NCBI GenBank assembly: GCA_005281725.1
Contig: SSBO01000012.1
Location: 22,185,930-22,249,929 of the forward strand
DNA: 64,000 nt
Reading direction: 5' to 3'
Source: Wuchereria bancrofti
Lineage: Eukaryota > Nematoda > Chromadorea > Rhabditida > Onchocercidae
Part shown: positions 1-12,900 of the stretch, piece after piece
How the letters are laid out: each line of letters begins with the position of its first letter
Position numbering within the stretch: the first letter of the stretch is position 1
Program-made: the position numbers and the translations under genes
The notes under the pieces: generated by a model
The model's database searches: none
Told to the model about the DNA's origin: nothing
Seen by the model: only the letters and a program-made list of their open reading frames with translations

Positions 1-120
1 ATATATATATATATATAACGAGTAATATAATATAACAATAATATAATATAATATAATCGAATGTATAATATATAATAATGTAATATAATATAATTTTATA
101 ACATTACATTAAATATTTTA
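1..120. repeat. AT-rich simple repeat
   Basis: An (AT)n run opens the window and passes into degenerate TATAATA units. No reading frame or RNA signal is visible. The left edge probably cuts a longer simple-sequence block. Confidence 0.8.
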
Positions 121-179
121 GTATAATATAGTGCAATGTAAAGCAATGTGGTTATAATATTATATACTATGTGAAAAAA

Positions 180-1990
180 TGTACGAAAAGTATATAGTAA
201 TTAACAGTAACCCAAAATGAATGAAAAAAACAAAATTTAAGAAAGGCAAATAGTATTAAAGCGTGTAGTTAGTAAAGTTATAAAGGATGCATGCAGTAAG
301 TAAAGCATTGGAATGAACATACATGCAAACATAAACTTAAGAAAAGTGATTGAAAACCATAACTAATGCAAAATGTTAAACGACAACAAAAAATAAAAAG
401 CAAGCATTTAGTAGAATTACAATAAAGGTATGCAAAATAAAACTAACAAAAAAAAGAATTCGGAGTAATATGCTATATTACCCAGTAATAATAATAATTT
501 GTGCAAACAAAAAAAACCATGCAGTTAGAAAAGTAACACAATTAATAAAGCTATTGCAAATCTATAGAAAGGAGGATAAATATAGAAAATAAAAATAGAA
601 AAAGAATTTGAGGAGGGGGGAGAAGGGTTGTATAAAAATAGGAATAAAAGTAGAAAAAGGCTTCGGACTGTGTTTAAAATATTACTCAATAATAAATGTT
701 AAATTGACAAAAAGACATGCAGTAAGTAGGACCGATCAAAAACGCATGCAAAAATAAATTAAAAAAATAACTTAATGTAGAAATTTTAGAACTAAAACTA
801 TGTGGTTACTAAAAAACAACCGAAAATGGCATGCGAAAACAAAATTGAAAAAGTGGTTCTCCAATATTAACAATAAGTTAAATTAAGAATGTAAATATGC
901 AAAGGCTCTACAGTTAGTGAAGCTAAATAAAGGCATGCATCAACGGCAGACTGTTATTAATGTAAGCAAAGCATAGAAAAATTTTGCAACAAACCAAAAC
1001 TTACCCAAAGTGTATACAAAACGATATTTAAAAGAAATAAATAATACATAATATTATTCAATATCAATAAGTTAATTTGATAAAAATGCAAACAGTTATT
1101 AAGGCTCTATATGCATGCAGATATTAAAAAAAATAACCGAAAATGGCATGCAAAAACAAAACTAGAAAAATGATTAGAAATTAAAAATAATATATTATTC
1201 AACAGTAATAATAAGTTAAATTCGTAAGCATGCTGTAGGTAAGACTACAGGAAAAACATGCAGTTATTAAAACTGCAAAAAAAAAGTTAATGAAATTACA
1301 AGGAAGGCATGCATCAACGGTAAGTAAAATTGTTGTTATTAGTGTGAGCAAAGTTAACGAAATATAAAAGCAGTAATTAAAAGTAACCCAAAATGCATGC
1401 AAAAACAAAATTAAAAAAAAAAAGCACATAGTATATAATGTAATCCAATAACAATAAGTTAATTTGACAATAAACTATAAAAAGCGCATGCAGTCAGTAA
1501 AACTTTCATGCAAATAAAAAAAATGAGGATTCAAAATTACAATTAATCTAAAATATAATGCAAAAGTGAGAATTGAATTACCTAAAAAAAACATGCCATT
1601 ATTGGCACTACGTTGAATGCGTGCAAAATAAAATTAACAAAAAAGATTAAGAATTGCAATAATAAACTGCTAATAACAATAGGTTAAATTGAGCAAAAAG
1701 CATGCAGTCAATAGAACATAAAAAGTCATGCAGAAATAAAATTTTGAAAAGTTTCAAAACTACAACTAATCTGAAATATTATTCATAAATAAAAATTAAA
1801 TTAACGGAAAAGCATGCGATAAATAATATAGTAAAAAAGGCACAAAACAAAGCATAGTTCACTTGATTTAAAATTAACAGGCATGCATAAATAAAAAACA
1901 GAAATGAAACAGAAAAGAAAAGCTAAGGAAAGACAAGTTAATGAAAAAAAATGAAAAATAATGAAAGACAAACATGTAAAATATTGCAGT
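180..1990. repeat. Degenerate A-rich repeat array with GCATGC motifs
   Basis: Diverged repeats share recurring words on the plus strand: GGCATGCATCAACGG near 933 and 1306, CCGAAAATGGCATGC near 820 and 1137, and CATGCAGT at several places. GCATG(C) occurs about thirteen times in roughly 1.6 kb, against an otherwise A-rich strand where A clearly outnumbers T. Spacing between matching words varies (about 250, 320 and 370 bases), so this is a decayed array rather than a clean satellite. No frame is open for long on either strand. It may be an old satellite or an unknown transcript. Confidence 0.6.
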
Positions 1991-3160
1991 AAAATTAAAT
2001 GTGAAAAAATAATAATTTAAAGAAGTTGAAAGTAAAAGATTCAAATAACAAAACAGTAAAAAAAAAAAAAAAATGGACCCATAAAATTGGAAGAATCATA
2101 TAAATCAAAATTAATGCCGGCAATTTTTGAAGTAATTCAGAAAAATTAAAAAAATCAGAAAACCAAGGTCAGGGCATACAAAATAAAACAAAAAAAAAGT
2201 TCAAAAGAAAAAGAAGAAAACAAGTTATCAAAAGTATTTAAATGAAAAACAAATAATTAAAAGTGTTAAAATCTCAAAGGAATTCCGCAAATTTTCCAAG
2301 ACTCTTAAAATACGGAAAAAAAAGAAAGGGAAAAAGAAAAAAATTTTCAAAAATTCACAGTATTCCATTATTTGGAAATAAAAAAATTAAACTAAAGAAA
2401 TGGCTTATAAGTTCAAAATTTTTTTTTGGAAGTAAAAGAACTTCAGGAATAAATCAAAAATTCGAGAAGATTTTCTTCTAAATTTCTCCGTGTTTTTATC
2501 CCACTCCAGTTCCTAAGTTTTATTGGAGGTAGATATACTTTATCTACATCCGTAATTATTTACCCTACCACAAAAACAGTTGCAATATTAGATAACAACT
2601 GATTCAGTTCAAAGAATTATAAAACAAGATACTGCTTGATAATTCGATGATATTATTATTTCTCAACTTCATAATTTAGCACCTACAATCAGAACTCTAA
2701 CTTAAATGCAGAGCAAAATTTTTAAAAATTACTCAAATGGCATTAAGAACAAATTAAAAAAAACCTCTACTTAACTATCTAACATCGAATTATCCTATTA
2801 TAAGACACTAACAAACATATTAAATAGAACAAAATAACTTATTACAAATTAAATGATATCAATATATTAAAAGCTGCCGAAATATGGCCCAAATTCAACG
2901 AAAGCATTTGTCAATCAAAAAAAAAAACTTCTAAATAAGTAACATAAACTTCAAACACTAAACAATAGTTACCAGAGGTTTTAAGAAAAAAGAAAACTAG
3001 AAACTATTAGTGATAACACAAAACAAAAAAAAAACATTTATAATATGACTAAATGGAAAATAAATATGTTACAATAATAACTTTATATATATATATATAT
3101 ATATGTTACAATAATAAAAAAAAGAAGAAAACAAAAAAACTGAAAAGAATATAACCGAAT
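1991..3160. other. A-rich non-coding stretch
   Basis: The strand bias of the preceding array continues with many short A runs. A 72-codon open stretch at 2263-2481 is Lys-rich low complexity and looks like a by-product of AAA codons. A (TA)n run sits at about 3083-3104. I see no gene. Confidence 0.6.
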
Positions 3161-3338
3161 TCAAAGTATGTTGCTACCGAATTTAGTGACAGTCAAAAAA
3201 AATCCCCTTTGCAAATTTCTTGATTTTTATCTATCATTACCAATGGTTGACTGGGATTGCTCCGTTCGTCTCCCGGACTTTGAATTCGATTATTTTTGTA
3301 GTCAAACTAATTTAAAAGAACAAAAAAAGAACAAAAAA

Positions 3339-3486
3339 AAATTTTTTTTTTTTTTTTTTATTTTTTTCTTTTTTTTATTTTTTTCTTTTTTTTTATTTTT
3401 TCTTTTTTTTTTGTTTTTTACTATTTTTTTTGTTTTTTTCTTATTTTTTTTTCTTTTTTAATTTTTTTGTTTTTTTTTTATTTTTC
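3339..3486. repeat. A-run to T-run homopolymer tract
   Basis: A-rich sequence flips within a few bases to about 150 bases of nearly pure T with isolated A, C or G. Read on the minus strand it is a long A-rich tail lying 3' of the GC-rich zinc-finger gene at 3653-5074. The peptide it would encode (poly-Phe) is low complexity and not a gene. Confidence 0.75.
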
Positions 3487-3490
3487 AAAA

Positions 3491-3590
3491 TTTACTAACC
3501 CGCTTGACCGCCTTCATTGGATAGAGGGTGGAGCACTGGAATAGGCAACGACAGGCTGGCCGCATGGGGAGTGCCGAATTAGCGGCCTGA
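3491..3590 (-). other. GC-rich island, possible 3' exon or UTR of the zinc-finger gene
   Basis: About 90 bases are near 55% GC in a roughly 25% GC neighbourhood. On the minus strand the island starts right after a T-rich acceptor (TTTTTTTTCAG, ending at 3589) and ends at a donor-like GTTAGT. One of its three frames is fully open (starting AANSALPMRP). Upstream, the last exon of the minus-strand gene contains a strong internal donor (CAG/GTGAG near 3696), but splicing from it into this island gives a stop after two codons. It could be an alternative 3' end or a remnant of whatever brought in the GC-rich gene. Confidence 0.35.
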
Positions 3591-3652
3591 AAAAAAATTC
3601 ACTGATTGAAAAAGCTGCAAAGTCAACTTTAAAAACCTCTTATTTCCTGTAA

Positions 3653-5074
3653 CTATTCCAATCTTGTCCTTTTATTTTCTCTATGAATTTTCTCACCTGG
3701 AACGAAGAGGTATTGAGCGTCCTCTTCCCTCCCCACAAGATTCAGTCGGCGGCGCTTAACCTGCCTTTCGTCCATTACGGCTGCACATGCCCTCGGACAC
3801 CAATCGAGGGCATGGAGTTCTACCGCTGCTGTTCTCTGAGCAGCCGTAAATTCGGGTGGCAACAGGAGGTTATGGCCACAGCGAGCACAAAAACCTGAAA
3901 TATGTGTAATTGATGAGTCTGCCAAATTTTAGACGAATTAAATGCGTCAGAAATGACTGAAAATTCCATTTCAAAGCACTTACCGTCCTGTTTATGTTTC
4001 CTGGAGGCGTGAATACGCCACCCTTTTAGCGTTTCAAATTGCCTATCGCAGATACCGCACACTGAAATTAAAAAATGTTATTTGCAAAGAATGTTTATCA
4101 TAGTAGATTGACCATTTGTATGTAAATTTTATCACTTTTTTGGTTGATTTTTTTGATTAAAGTGAAAACAAGCTAAGATCATATTTCACTGATTGCAATA
4201 CTACATATGAATTACCGATGGCAATATTTCCTTCCGCTCGAGCCACCGTGTACGGTTCCACCTGTGGCACTTCCAATTCCTTTCGGAATTGGTCCGGAAG
4301 ATCCCCAAGATCAGCGGGGTGAAACACTTCCGGTACTGCCACAGCCATTGTTGCGTGCGTGACTGGAACCGGTATTGTGATCGTCCTTGATCTTCTGAAA
4401 CAGATTCTCGTATAACGAGTAAAATTTAATACTTTTTTAAGTTCCATTCCTATACATTAAAATAAGGCTTACAGGACGATTTCTCGGATTGCTTCTTCCG
4501 GTTCGTCAACGCCGCTCATCTCCATTGGTGCCACCGGCACCTCAGGCCTTTCCTCGCTATCATCAGGCAGAGGGGCCCACTCTGCTTCCGCTAGCCATTC
4601 TTCTTCTTCATCGTCACTTTCAGGCAGAGGAGCCCACTCTGCCTCTTCTATGTTAAACTCCGGCTCCTGAGGTGCCGGTCCCTCTTCCATTTCTTCTTCA
4701 TCCCTCCCTTCCTCCATATTTTGTTGGGCATTTCGCCCTTCGTACGTCGCCAATCTCCCTTCCGCCTCGGTCAAGCGGGTGAGCAGCATGTCTTCATGCT
4801 GAAAAACTTATAATGCTTAATTTACCATTTCTTTTTTTTTTCAGTCTCAATTTATTCCATTAAAACTTCAAAGCTTCGTTACTATTCGGCATTAGCATAA
4901 ATATCACAATTAAGCAACAATACCAAAAATAAATAAAAATCATGAAATAATTACCTGCTGCATGGCGGAAATAAATTCCTGTAATGCACGGAGCATTACA
5001 GGTGAATTCTCCAAATACCGGAGAACATCAGATATGTCCGGATGTGCCGGACCTTCTTCAGCCGCAGCAAACAT
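3653..5074 (-). CDS. Acidic C2H2 zinc-finger protein, five exons, unrecognised family
   Basis: Minus-strand exons 5074-4955, 4798-4473, 4394-4216, 4061-3984 and 3894-3653 join in frame to 945 bases, 314 residues. The ATG lies 13 bases after a TATTTCAG acceptor, as in a spliced-leader addition site. Exon 1 (start MFAAAEEGP) looks helical. Exon 2 is very acidic and holds two imperfect EAEWAPLP repeats. Exon 4 is a C2H2 finger (CGIC, then 12 residues to HASRKH, i.e. Cys-x2-Cys-x12-His-x4-His). Exon 5 has CARC and, further on, CPRAC, a possible second zinc site, then a basic RQVKRRR stretch that could be a nuclear signal. The exons are about 50% GC, far above the surroundings. The finger resembles those at the N terminus of R2/NeSL-type retrotransposons, which is inference. 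The frame and splice sites are intact. Function is unknown; nucleic-acid binding is likely. Confidence 0.75.
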
Positions 5075-5084
5075 TTTGCAAAAT

Positions 5085-5095
5085 AATCTGAAATA
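5085..5095 (-). promoter_or_regulatory. Probable spliced-leader acceptor of the zinc-finger gene
   Basis: The minus strand reads TATTTCAG (AG at 5089-5088), then 13 bases, then the ATG at 5074. No coding exon is visible upstream. This is the usual arrangement of a nematode trans-splice site and supports the chosen start. Confidence 0.5.
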
Positions 5096-7345
5096 CACAA
5101 TATATTAGCCGAAGTTCACTTAAAATAAGTTAAAATAAAAAAAAAAAACATTTGTCAAAGTAAAGAAATACATAATATTCTATAATATAACTTCTTTTTT
5201 TTCTACAATATAAAAATATTCTACAATATATGCAAACAATATTTCCTAAGCAATAACCTAAACAGAACTATTATATGCAAATGTACAAATGATGCAATCA
5301 CTGTCTTAATCATTATTAGAGAAACGTGACTTTTGTGTATTAAGAAAGTGATACATATACATGAGATAATCTATGTGATCAAGCAATTAATGTCAGTACT
5401 CTTTAGCGCGAAAAAAAAAAAGCCTTTTTTTCTCTTTATCTTCTTCTTTTTCAGTATCTTCTTAGAGGTAGAGCACGAATAGAATTGCTCAATATTTGAA
5501 ACATTTCTAATCTTTTCTTTTAATTAATGCTGATTTCTTCTTGATTTCTATTATAACGTATATAAATTAGTAATTTGAAATATTATTAAATTTGAAATTG
5601 CATAATATGCAACACTATAAGCGATTATTTACCTTTATAAGGCTCCTGACAATTTCAGAACATAAATTTCGTCCACTTTATCATTGTCATCATTAGGTAT
5701 TAGCATTTCTTATTTAGGTATTTCAATCTTGCCCTGAAATCTATTCCTCAATTTTTTATAGACTAAATGATGTATATTACGGTGGCAAATGAGTTGCTTC
5801 TTAATCTCTTAATAATTATGGATCAAATAATTTGTCATTTGTCTCGTCGATCATCATTTATTGTACATACATTAAATTACTATATTTCTGTTGGATTTTA
5901 CTTAAGAGAGCACGAAATTTTAAATATTTAAATAACTTTCGCTTTTTTCATGTTTTGTTGCTCATTTCCAGTCGTCTGTTTAATATTTGATGGTATTCGT
6001 ATCGTTTTTTAACTTTAATATTATAGTTATTTCCATTGCTAATAATAATAATATTATTAACCATTATTATTATTGCTACTATTTGACGAATACATTCTGC
6101 GCATTCATGTTTCTTTTGTTTATGTTAATTTATTGAGCTTATTATTTCACATAACATCATAAACTGTCATCCTTTTTTCATGTATGATTGTCACGACTAT
6201 CAAATAATCGTAGGAGTTTATGATTTTGAATGCATTTATTCCGTTTCTTTTCATCATTTGAAAAAATTTTTTCTTTACCTTCTTATATATTTTATTTAAG
6301 ATATCTTCTCATTCGTAATGACGATCAGAACAATGTGATAAATCAATTGCTAACGTTTAATTGGCTTGTGTCATTCAATCGTTTATTTTGATTCTGTCAA
6401 ATAAAATCATATCTACTAAAAAAGAGCAACTGTTTTTTTTTTTCTAATATTTTTTCGTTATCAATTCCTACCAATAATTTAGTGTTGTTGATTTGCAACC
6501 GCATTTCACCTCATTTTTATTTTGGAAATTTTGATCATGTTCAACAATTTTAGGAAGTAACATATGAGTTGCTTGATATTTTATTTGTAATAGCCAGTTT
6601 AAATTCTTTTCGTATTAATTCTATGCACCCATGTTTCTTTTATTCAATATTTCAAAATAAATCACATGCGATGATATATATAGCTGGAAAGTGAAAGAAA
6701 TCGAAGGATTAAATTATCGATTGTTACCACGGTCATATGGTTAATCATTACAGATCAATAGACAATACCTTTTCTAAAGTTTCTCTTTTTTTTTTCTTTT
6801 TTCTAAATGAATAAATAAAAATATCATATTGAAGAATTAGTGATTAACTTCAGGTTAACATATTTATCAATCAAATATTTTTCAATACATATTAAATAAT
6901 TTAGCATATTACAGAAGCAATAATTTTTAGCTTCTAATTAATAGCAGATTTTAAAATAAAATAGTTTCAAATTGAAGAAAAAACAGCTATCAAAGATATT
7001 GAATTAATGTATTTAAACTTCCAATGAATGTCTTTAAATGATGTTTTAACATATTTTTTAAATTCTTCATTGACAGGTCCAAAGCTGTTATTGTGACAAT
7101 ATCAGTAGAACGAAATTACATTTGTTGCATTATCATCAGAAGTATTCATATTGACTTCCAGCACTAACTTATCAGAACGGAATGATGATATTCCGGTCTC
7201 ATTGATCAAATAACAAAGCTTAATATATTTGAAAAAAATATTTTAAAATGCTACTATCTGCATAAAATTATCTCCCACATATTTAGACCACAAATCATAT
7301 TTTCAATTTTTCCCTCCTAATCCTTCCGGTATTTCCGCAATTATG
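5096..7345. other. AT-rich spacer, no gene seen
   Basis: Both strands are broken by frequent stops. The region should hold promoter sequence for the minus-strand zinc-finger gene. An open stretch of about 33 codons at 7107-7210 (plus) has fairly protein-like composition but matches nothing I recognise and lacks a good start. Confidence 0.5.
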
Positions 7346-7348
7346 CTC

Positions 7349-7392
7349 CTCTCTCTCTCTCTCTCTCACTCTCACTCTCACTCTCACTCCTC
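7349..7392. repeat. CT and CACTCT microsatellite
   Basis: A (CT)n run is followed by four CTCTCA-type units. It lies just upstream of the first recognisable exon of the ligase pseudogene. Similar CT or GA runs are scattered through the window (26888, 45299, 52280, 54417, 57063 and 60283). Confidence 0.85.
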
Positions 7393-7438
7393 CTCATCTT
7401 TCAATTATTCCTATCATTCTATTATGTCCAATTTATTT

Positions 7439-9919
7439 TTCGCTTGTGAATTTAAATACGATGGCGAAAAAGCTCAAGTAAAATTTATTTTTTTTTATCA
7501 CAAAAGTATGTATTAATTATTATTTAGTATCTACTTAATTTCGTTTTAAGAGGTCATATGCGATTTTCTATTCATATTGTTCACTAACTTGTCTCTTTTA
7601 CATTATTGCACTCCAATTTTTGTCAAATGGTGACATTTGATCATTTAACTTACTTTAATTCAAAATATTTGTGAGTGCAAACAATTTATATATTATGATT
7701 TCTTTGCAGATACATTATGATTCATCTGGTATTAAAATATTCAGTCGGAATCAAGAAAACAATACACTGACAAATATCCGGATCTGAAAGAACTTTTAAA
7801 GCAGATTATGGATGAGGAAACGACATCTTTTATTATTGATTCGGAAATTGTTGCATTTGATCCTATACACGAAACGATTTTACCTTTTCAGATGCTTTCC
7901 ACGAGAAAGAGGAAGGTATTTCAATTAAGGAGTCTATTCTATTAATTAAAATTGTATTTTTTTTTTCAAATAAAGGAGTTAAATATATAATATGTTTTGT
8001 ATTCCTTAGAATTGACTACATTAGTGCTAAGTTAGAGCAATTTGTTCATCTCGATTTTACCACTGATCAGAGGTGAAATATGATATTGAGCTTGATTAAT
8101 GTTTATATGTTGTGCATCTTTTATCTTTCTTTTTTCAGAATGTAGATGACAGTGAAATTAAAGTTAAAGTCCATGTATTTATATTCGATTTGCTATTCTG
8201 GAACGGCCAGTCATTAACTAAATCTCCGTATCGAAAGCGACGAGAAATGTTGCAACAGCATTTTAAGGTCGTTGTTAAAATAATTGTTAATATTACCACT
8301 TAGAATGACAAATTTAGCTTCTCTTAATCTCGAGAGCATAATTCATACGTGATTTTTCATATTTTCACTTTTGATTAGGAATTGGGAGGTGTGTGTATGT
8401 GGATTTGTTGCATCCAAAGATACGGAAATCATTTGTTTATCCATGGTTTCTAATACCAATTCATTAAAATATACTCTGAGATACGGAGTTGTATTCACAT
8501 TTTTGATACTGTAGTGGTAACTTGAGGAAGGGAATATTTATCATTAAAAATGTCTCACTCAGAGTTAGTCGATTGTCTTTTCGTCATAAAATACTTGATA
8601 CTTAGTTATAGCTTAAAAAGGATTATTTGGACACAATTGGAGATACTGTTGATCTCACCGTTATTGGTGCATTCTTTGGTACGGGTAAAAGAACAGGTGT
8701 TTATGGTGGTTATCTACTGGCATGCTATAATCCAGTAAATGAAGAATACGAAAGTATTTGCAAGGTATTGCCTATCTTCCTGATGCATCATTTTTTTTTC
8801 TCATTTCTTTAATTTCAACTGGGAAATTGCTATCCAGTCAACTAAACTTTATGTTTAGATTGGTACAGGTTTAACTGATGATGACCTTCGCCAACAACAC
8901 CAGTACTTTGAAGAACTCAGGATCGAAAAGGTTAAATTTTCAAGAAATTGTTAAGTAGTCTGATCTTATTTGATATCCTCAACCATCGAATGGTTCATCA
9001 TTCATCGAGAGTAATATACTTTTAACATCGGGTACTTTTCCTGGAATGGTTTATTATGTCCAAATAAACATTAGTATTTAACAAATTAAAGTTGTGTAGG
9101 TCAATAAATTCGGTCAGCTAGCAGGTTTAAGCATTTTTTCATTGTTTTTATACTTTCCTACTTAGTACAGAACGCTGAATATTTTAGTTCGAGAGAATTG
9201 TGTACTCTTCCATGCTATTTGTTGTTTAGGTAGATTAAAGTCTTTCAACATCACACTTGCTGAAGAGAATTTTAATATTTGTTTTGCTCAACATTTTGCT
9301 GAACAGTCATTTTTGTTATTGTTTTAGGCTCGTCCTTATTATTCTTACGATAGCTGATTGGAACCAGATGTATGGTTTGATCCGAAAATTGTCTGGGAAG
9401 TGAAAGCAGCTGATTTGTCAATATCTCCTAAACATTTTGCTGCCAGAGGAATTATCAGTTTTGAAATGATTTCAGATTATTTCCTGAGGGAAAAAATGTC
9501 CATTACTATGTATATATCTAGCTTTTTCAATGGTTGTTTTAATTACTTGTTTGGGAGATAGAATTTTTCATGTTTTATTTTTCGAATTATTTCCTTTTTG
9601 AGGTAGATCTGGAAAAAGGGATCTCATTGCGATTTCCTCGATACATTCGAAGACGTACTGATAAAACACCAGAGGAAGCTACCACTTCACAGCAGGTTTG
9701 CCTTCAAAAAAAAAAAGTAAAAAAAGGAAAAAAAAATACAGATTAGATCTTTGCAGCATTCTCTGGAGATTGGTTTTTTTTTGTGGTTTAATTAATATAA
9801 TAAAATTCTTGAAAATTCTTCTGTGATTTCAGATAGCGGATATGTACAACAACCAGGAACAGATCAAAAATAAAGTAGCAAGTGGTGCTAATGATGATAA
9901 TATTGATGACTACTATTGA
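7439..9919 (+). pseudogene. lig-1: DNA ligase I pseudogene (ATP-dependent, unprocessed)
   Basis: Exon remnants at 7439-7477, 7710-7915, 8139-8267, 8612-8764, 8859-8930, 9328-about 9463, 9603-9695 and 9833-9919 follow eukaryotic DNA ligase I in order. KYDGEKAQ is nucleotidyl-transfer motif I with its AMP-binding Lys; IFSRNQ and DSEIVAFD follow (motif III region); then [18 protein letters not shown] (motif V region), a [11 protein letters not shown] block and the ligase-I C-terminal tail ending DDYY-stop. It is broken: exon 7710-7915 needs a frame change after RNQENNT near 7772; an in-frame TGA at 9355-9357 replaces Ser in YDSSLEP; the exon carrying motif IV (EGLMVK) is missing between 8267 and 8612; and no DNA-binding half is found upstream. 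Introns and splice sites persist, so this is a decayed genomic duplicate, not a retrocopy. A working ligase must lie elsewhere. Confidence 0.85.
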
Positions 9920-12900
9920 TTTTACTCGTTCTTTAATATCACTAAGTGATGTTATTTTTTCATGGCTAATGCTCAAGCAGATCATTCTTAAAAAGGCAAT
10001 TATGAACAGTCATACAAAGAAGATGAGCGGAAAGTTAGGAAAGAAATGAAATATGATGGTGGGTAAAGGAATATTTGTATTTATATGCGTATAGTTCATT
10101 CCATTATCCTGAACGAGATTGCCTCTTCATTAGTTTATTAATTGTCATAGATATTGATCTGTTTAAATTTTTTTATTGCAAATAAATGTTGCTATTTTAT
10201 TATGCGTGACATCATGTATTTTTGCATTTAAAAATAAGTCATTTTTTAACATTTAAAAATTTCATTCAAGAATATCACAAGTTTAAAAAATAGAATAACA
10301 CAAACTTTTTGAATGTTAAAACAATACATGCAAACTACTTATTATGTAAAACATCAAATAGATAAAAGCAACAATCATTTTGAATTGAATAATTTTAATA
10401 AATACAAAAAAAAAAAAATATACTACAAATTAATTATCTGTGAGCTTACTGTAAGTTTTCAATCCGAAAGATTTTAATATAACATGTTTTTCAATTTGTT
10501 CCAGTTTTTCTTTTAAATTGATATATTTTAAAACTTAATATATCATTTAAAACAATTGTGACTTGTCGAATTTTTGTTACATGGAACTTTTCGCCTTTTG
10601 CTTTTTTCTGAAATATAAAAATTGTAGGAGAAAATAATTATTTTAATGCTCAATATGTACTACATTAGTTTTCATTTTAGGATGGAAAAAAGCCACCCAA
10701 CTATTTTTTTTTTCATTAGTAAAAGTTATTTGCCATTTTTGTTTTTAAGAAATTTTATTACAAAATTCTAAATTTAAAACTACAATATGCATTCCGATAG
10801 CTTACTTTTTCTTCAATGTAATTAATTTCTTCTATAGAATAAAAATGAAATTGTAGTAACTATATATAATTTATATCGAAAGATAACTGATTAATTATGC
10901 AAATATTTTATATGAATTTTATTCTAGGATTAGAAAAGTAAAAGTTTGAGGATAGCTTAGAATATGCAGCACTTGTATTGTATGATATTTAAAAAAGCTA
11001 ATCTAGCAAGTGAGAAATCTGTTAGATGAATAATGATAAAAATATATGATGATAAAAATAATGATAAAAAATCTGTTAGATGAATTAAGTGATAAAATAA
11101 AAAAGTATATAATGATAAAAATATAATGTATAATGATACTATATAATATTATATATAATGCTTACTATATAATGATAAAAAAGAAAAAAATCTTAAATTT
11201 ATTAGGAGTAAACGATTGTATTAGATTGTTTTTTCAATGTTTAGAGGACATTAAAATGAGTGGTTTTTTTGCTGAGACGAACCAATACTCTAAATGTTGT
11301 CATCGTAACAAACTCAAATTGTAACAAATAAAAAAGAAATATAACCTTTTCATTCCAAATTACCTGTTCTAATACTCGAGAATCACTGTCTTCAATTGGA
11401 TAGCTTCTGGCGTAAGGATTTGTTTATCCATAAGAAGATTTCACACAAAGAAATCAGTTTGATAAACAAAGAAATGTTCAAGACGGAAAGAAAATGTATA
11501 TTCTTTTTGATGACATGCCACCTTTCAAGATTTTTTCAAAATAATTATTTAAATTTAATTTTACATAATTATTATCAAATTTAAGTATTATTTGTCGTTT
11601 AGTATTAATCACTTTAGCACTTTAATCATCACTTCAGCTATTCAGATTCAATTCAATTAGTCTTTTAATTATCATTTTAACTATTTCACTCACCACTCTA
11701 ATTTGATTGTGGGAAGTTTTAAATTTGATAAATTTTAAATTTCAATCGATTTTTTTTGTAAAATGCCTTTGTGAAGTTGTCTCTTGCCGTATTACATTAT
11801 AGCATAAATAAATTTATTTATTTCTTATTCAACATCAATAACTGAATTTTAAAAAGATTTTTTATTTTCTCTTTTTGAACTGTATATTTCATTTTTTGTT
11901 AAATTTGTCATTTATTTGCTCTATTCTATTGCCATTTCTCTTTTCAAATTAGCATTATTAATTAATTCGATTTTTTAAGAAGAATAGCGAATCTTTTGAA
12001 GATCAATCAGAATGCAATTATTTTTTATTTATATTTTATTTTTTACCTATTTTTCATTTATTTTATTTATTTTTTGATTTTATTTATTTATTTTATTTAC
12101 ATTTTTATTTTTTATATATGCTGCATTTATCTCGAAATATGTTGAATTGAGTTTGATTTGCATGAATCTTTAAGCAGTTAAATCTTTGTTATAAGTTTTC
12201 TTTCCAAATTATATTCCACTGTTTTTAGTTCAATCGACAAATTTTGTTAAAATTTCAAAGTTTATTTTGTCCAAGTAAATTGATGCTACATTTTTTTCTT
12301 TAAATATTTTTTAAGCATCGAATAAAACATTAATGCATAAATATTAGTTGTAAATACATACTTATAAAAAATAAACGCATAATCAAATCTTTAGCATGCT
12401 TTAATTATTTCTATTCCTTTATTATTAGCCATGGATTTGTTGTTCACGTATATACGTTTCTCTTGCGTCTAAGCAATCACGTTTAATTAACATTGCAATA
12501 TTATTGTTTATGTTTATGTCTGAATATTTTGCATATGCTAATGTGTCATTTTTTTTTGACGCTTATATATTCAGCTATTTTTATATTTTAGTATCTAAAA
12601 TTTAAATTTTATTTTTATTTCCATAATTTTTATTTTTATATTTTAATGTCTAAAATTAGTTTGAAATTTGAAGGTTAACTAAAAGTTAAAGTTATATTAC
12701 TTTTAAATTGAATAGAAAAACATTGCATACAAATAATATAATAAATAATTCATAAAACGATAAGTTTAAATTCAGGAAAATACAGTAATTTTCAAAAAGC
12801 AATAATGTTTACATTCAGAAAAGTATTGAAAATGCCGGAAACATTTAAAAATGACATTTAAAAATGCAAAATGGAACTAATTTTTATTTTTAAAATACCA

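Noticed and set aside
3168..3461. 97-codon plus-strand open frame
   Set aside because: More than half is poly-Phe from the T tract, and the remainder has no family resemblance.
7107..7210. Open stretch with protein-like composition before the ligase pseudogene
   Set aside because: It does not match the DNA-binding half of DNA ligase I or any family I know, and lacks a clear acceptor.
7439..9919. Functional DNA ligase gene
   Set aside because: Frame change in the second remnant, an in-frame stop in the WFDPK exon, no motif IV exon and no N-terminal half.
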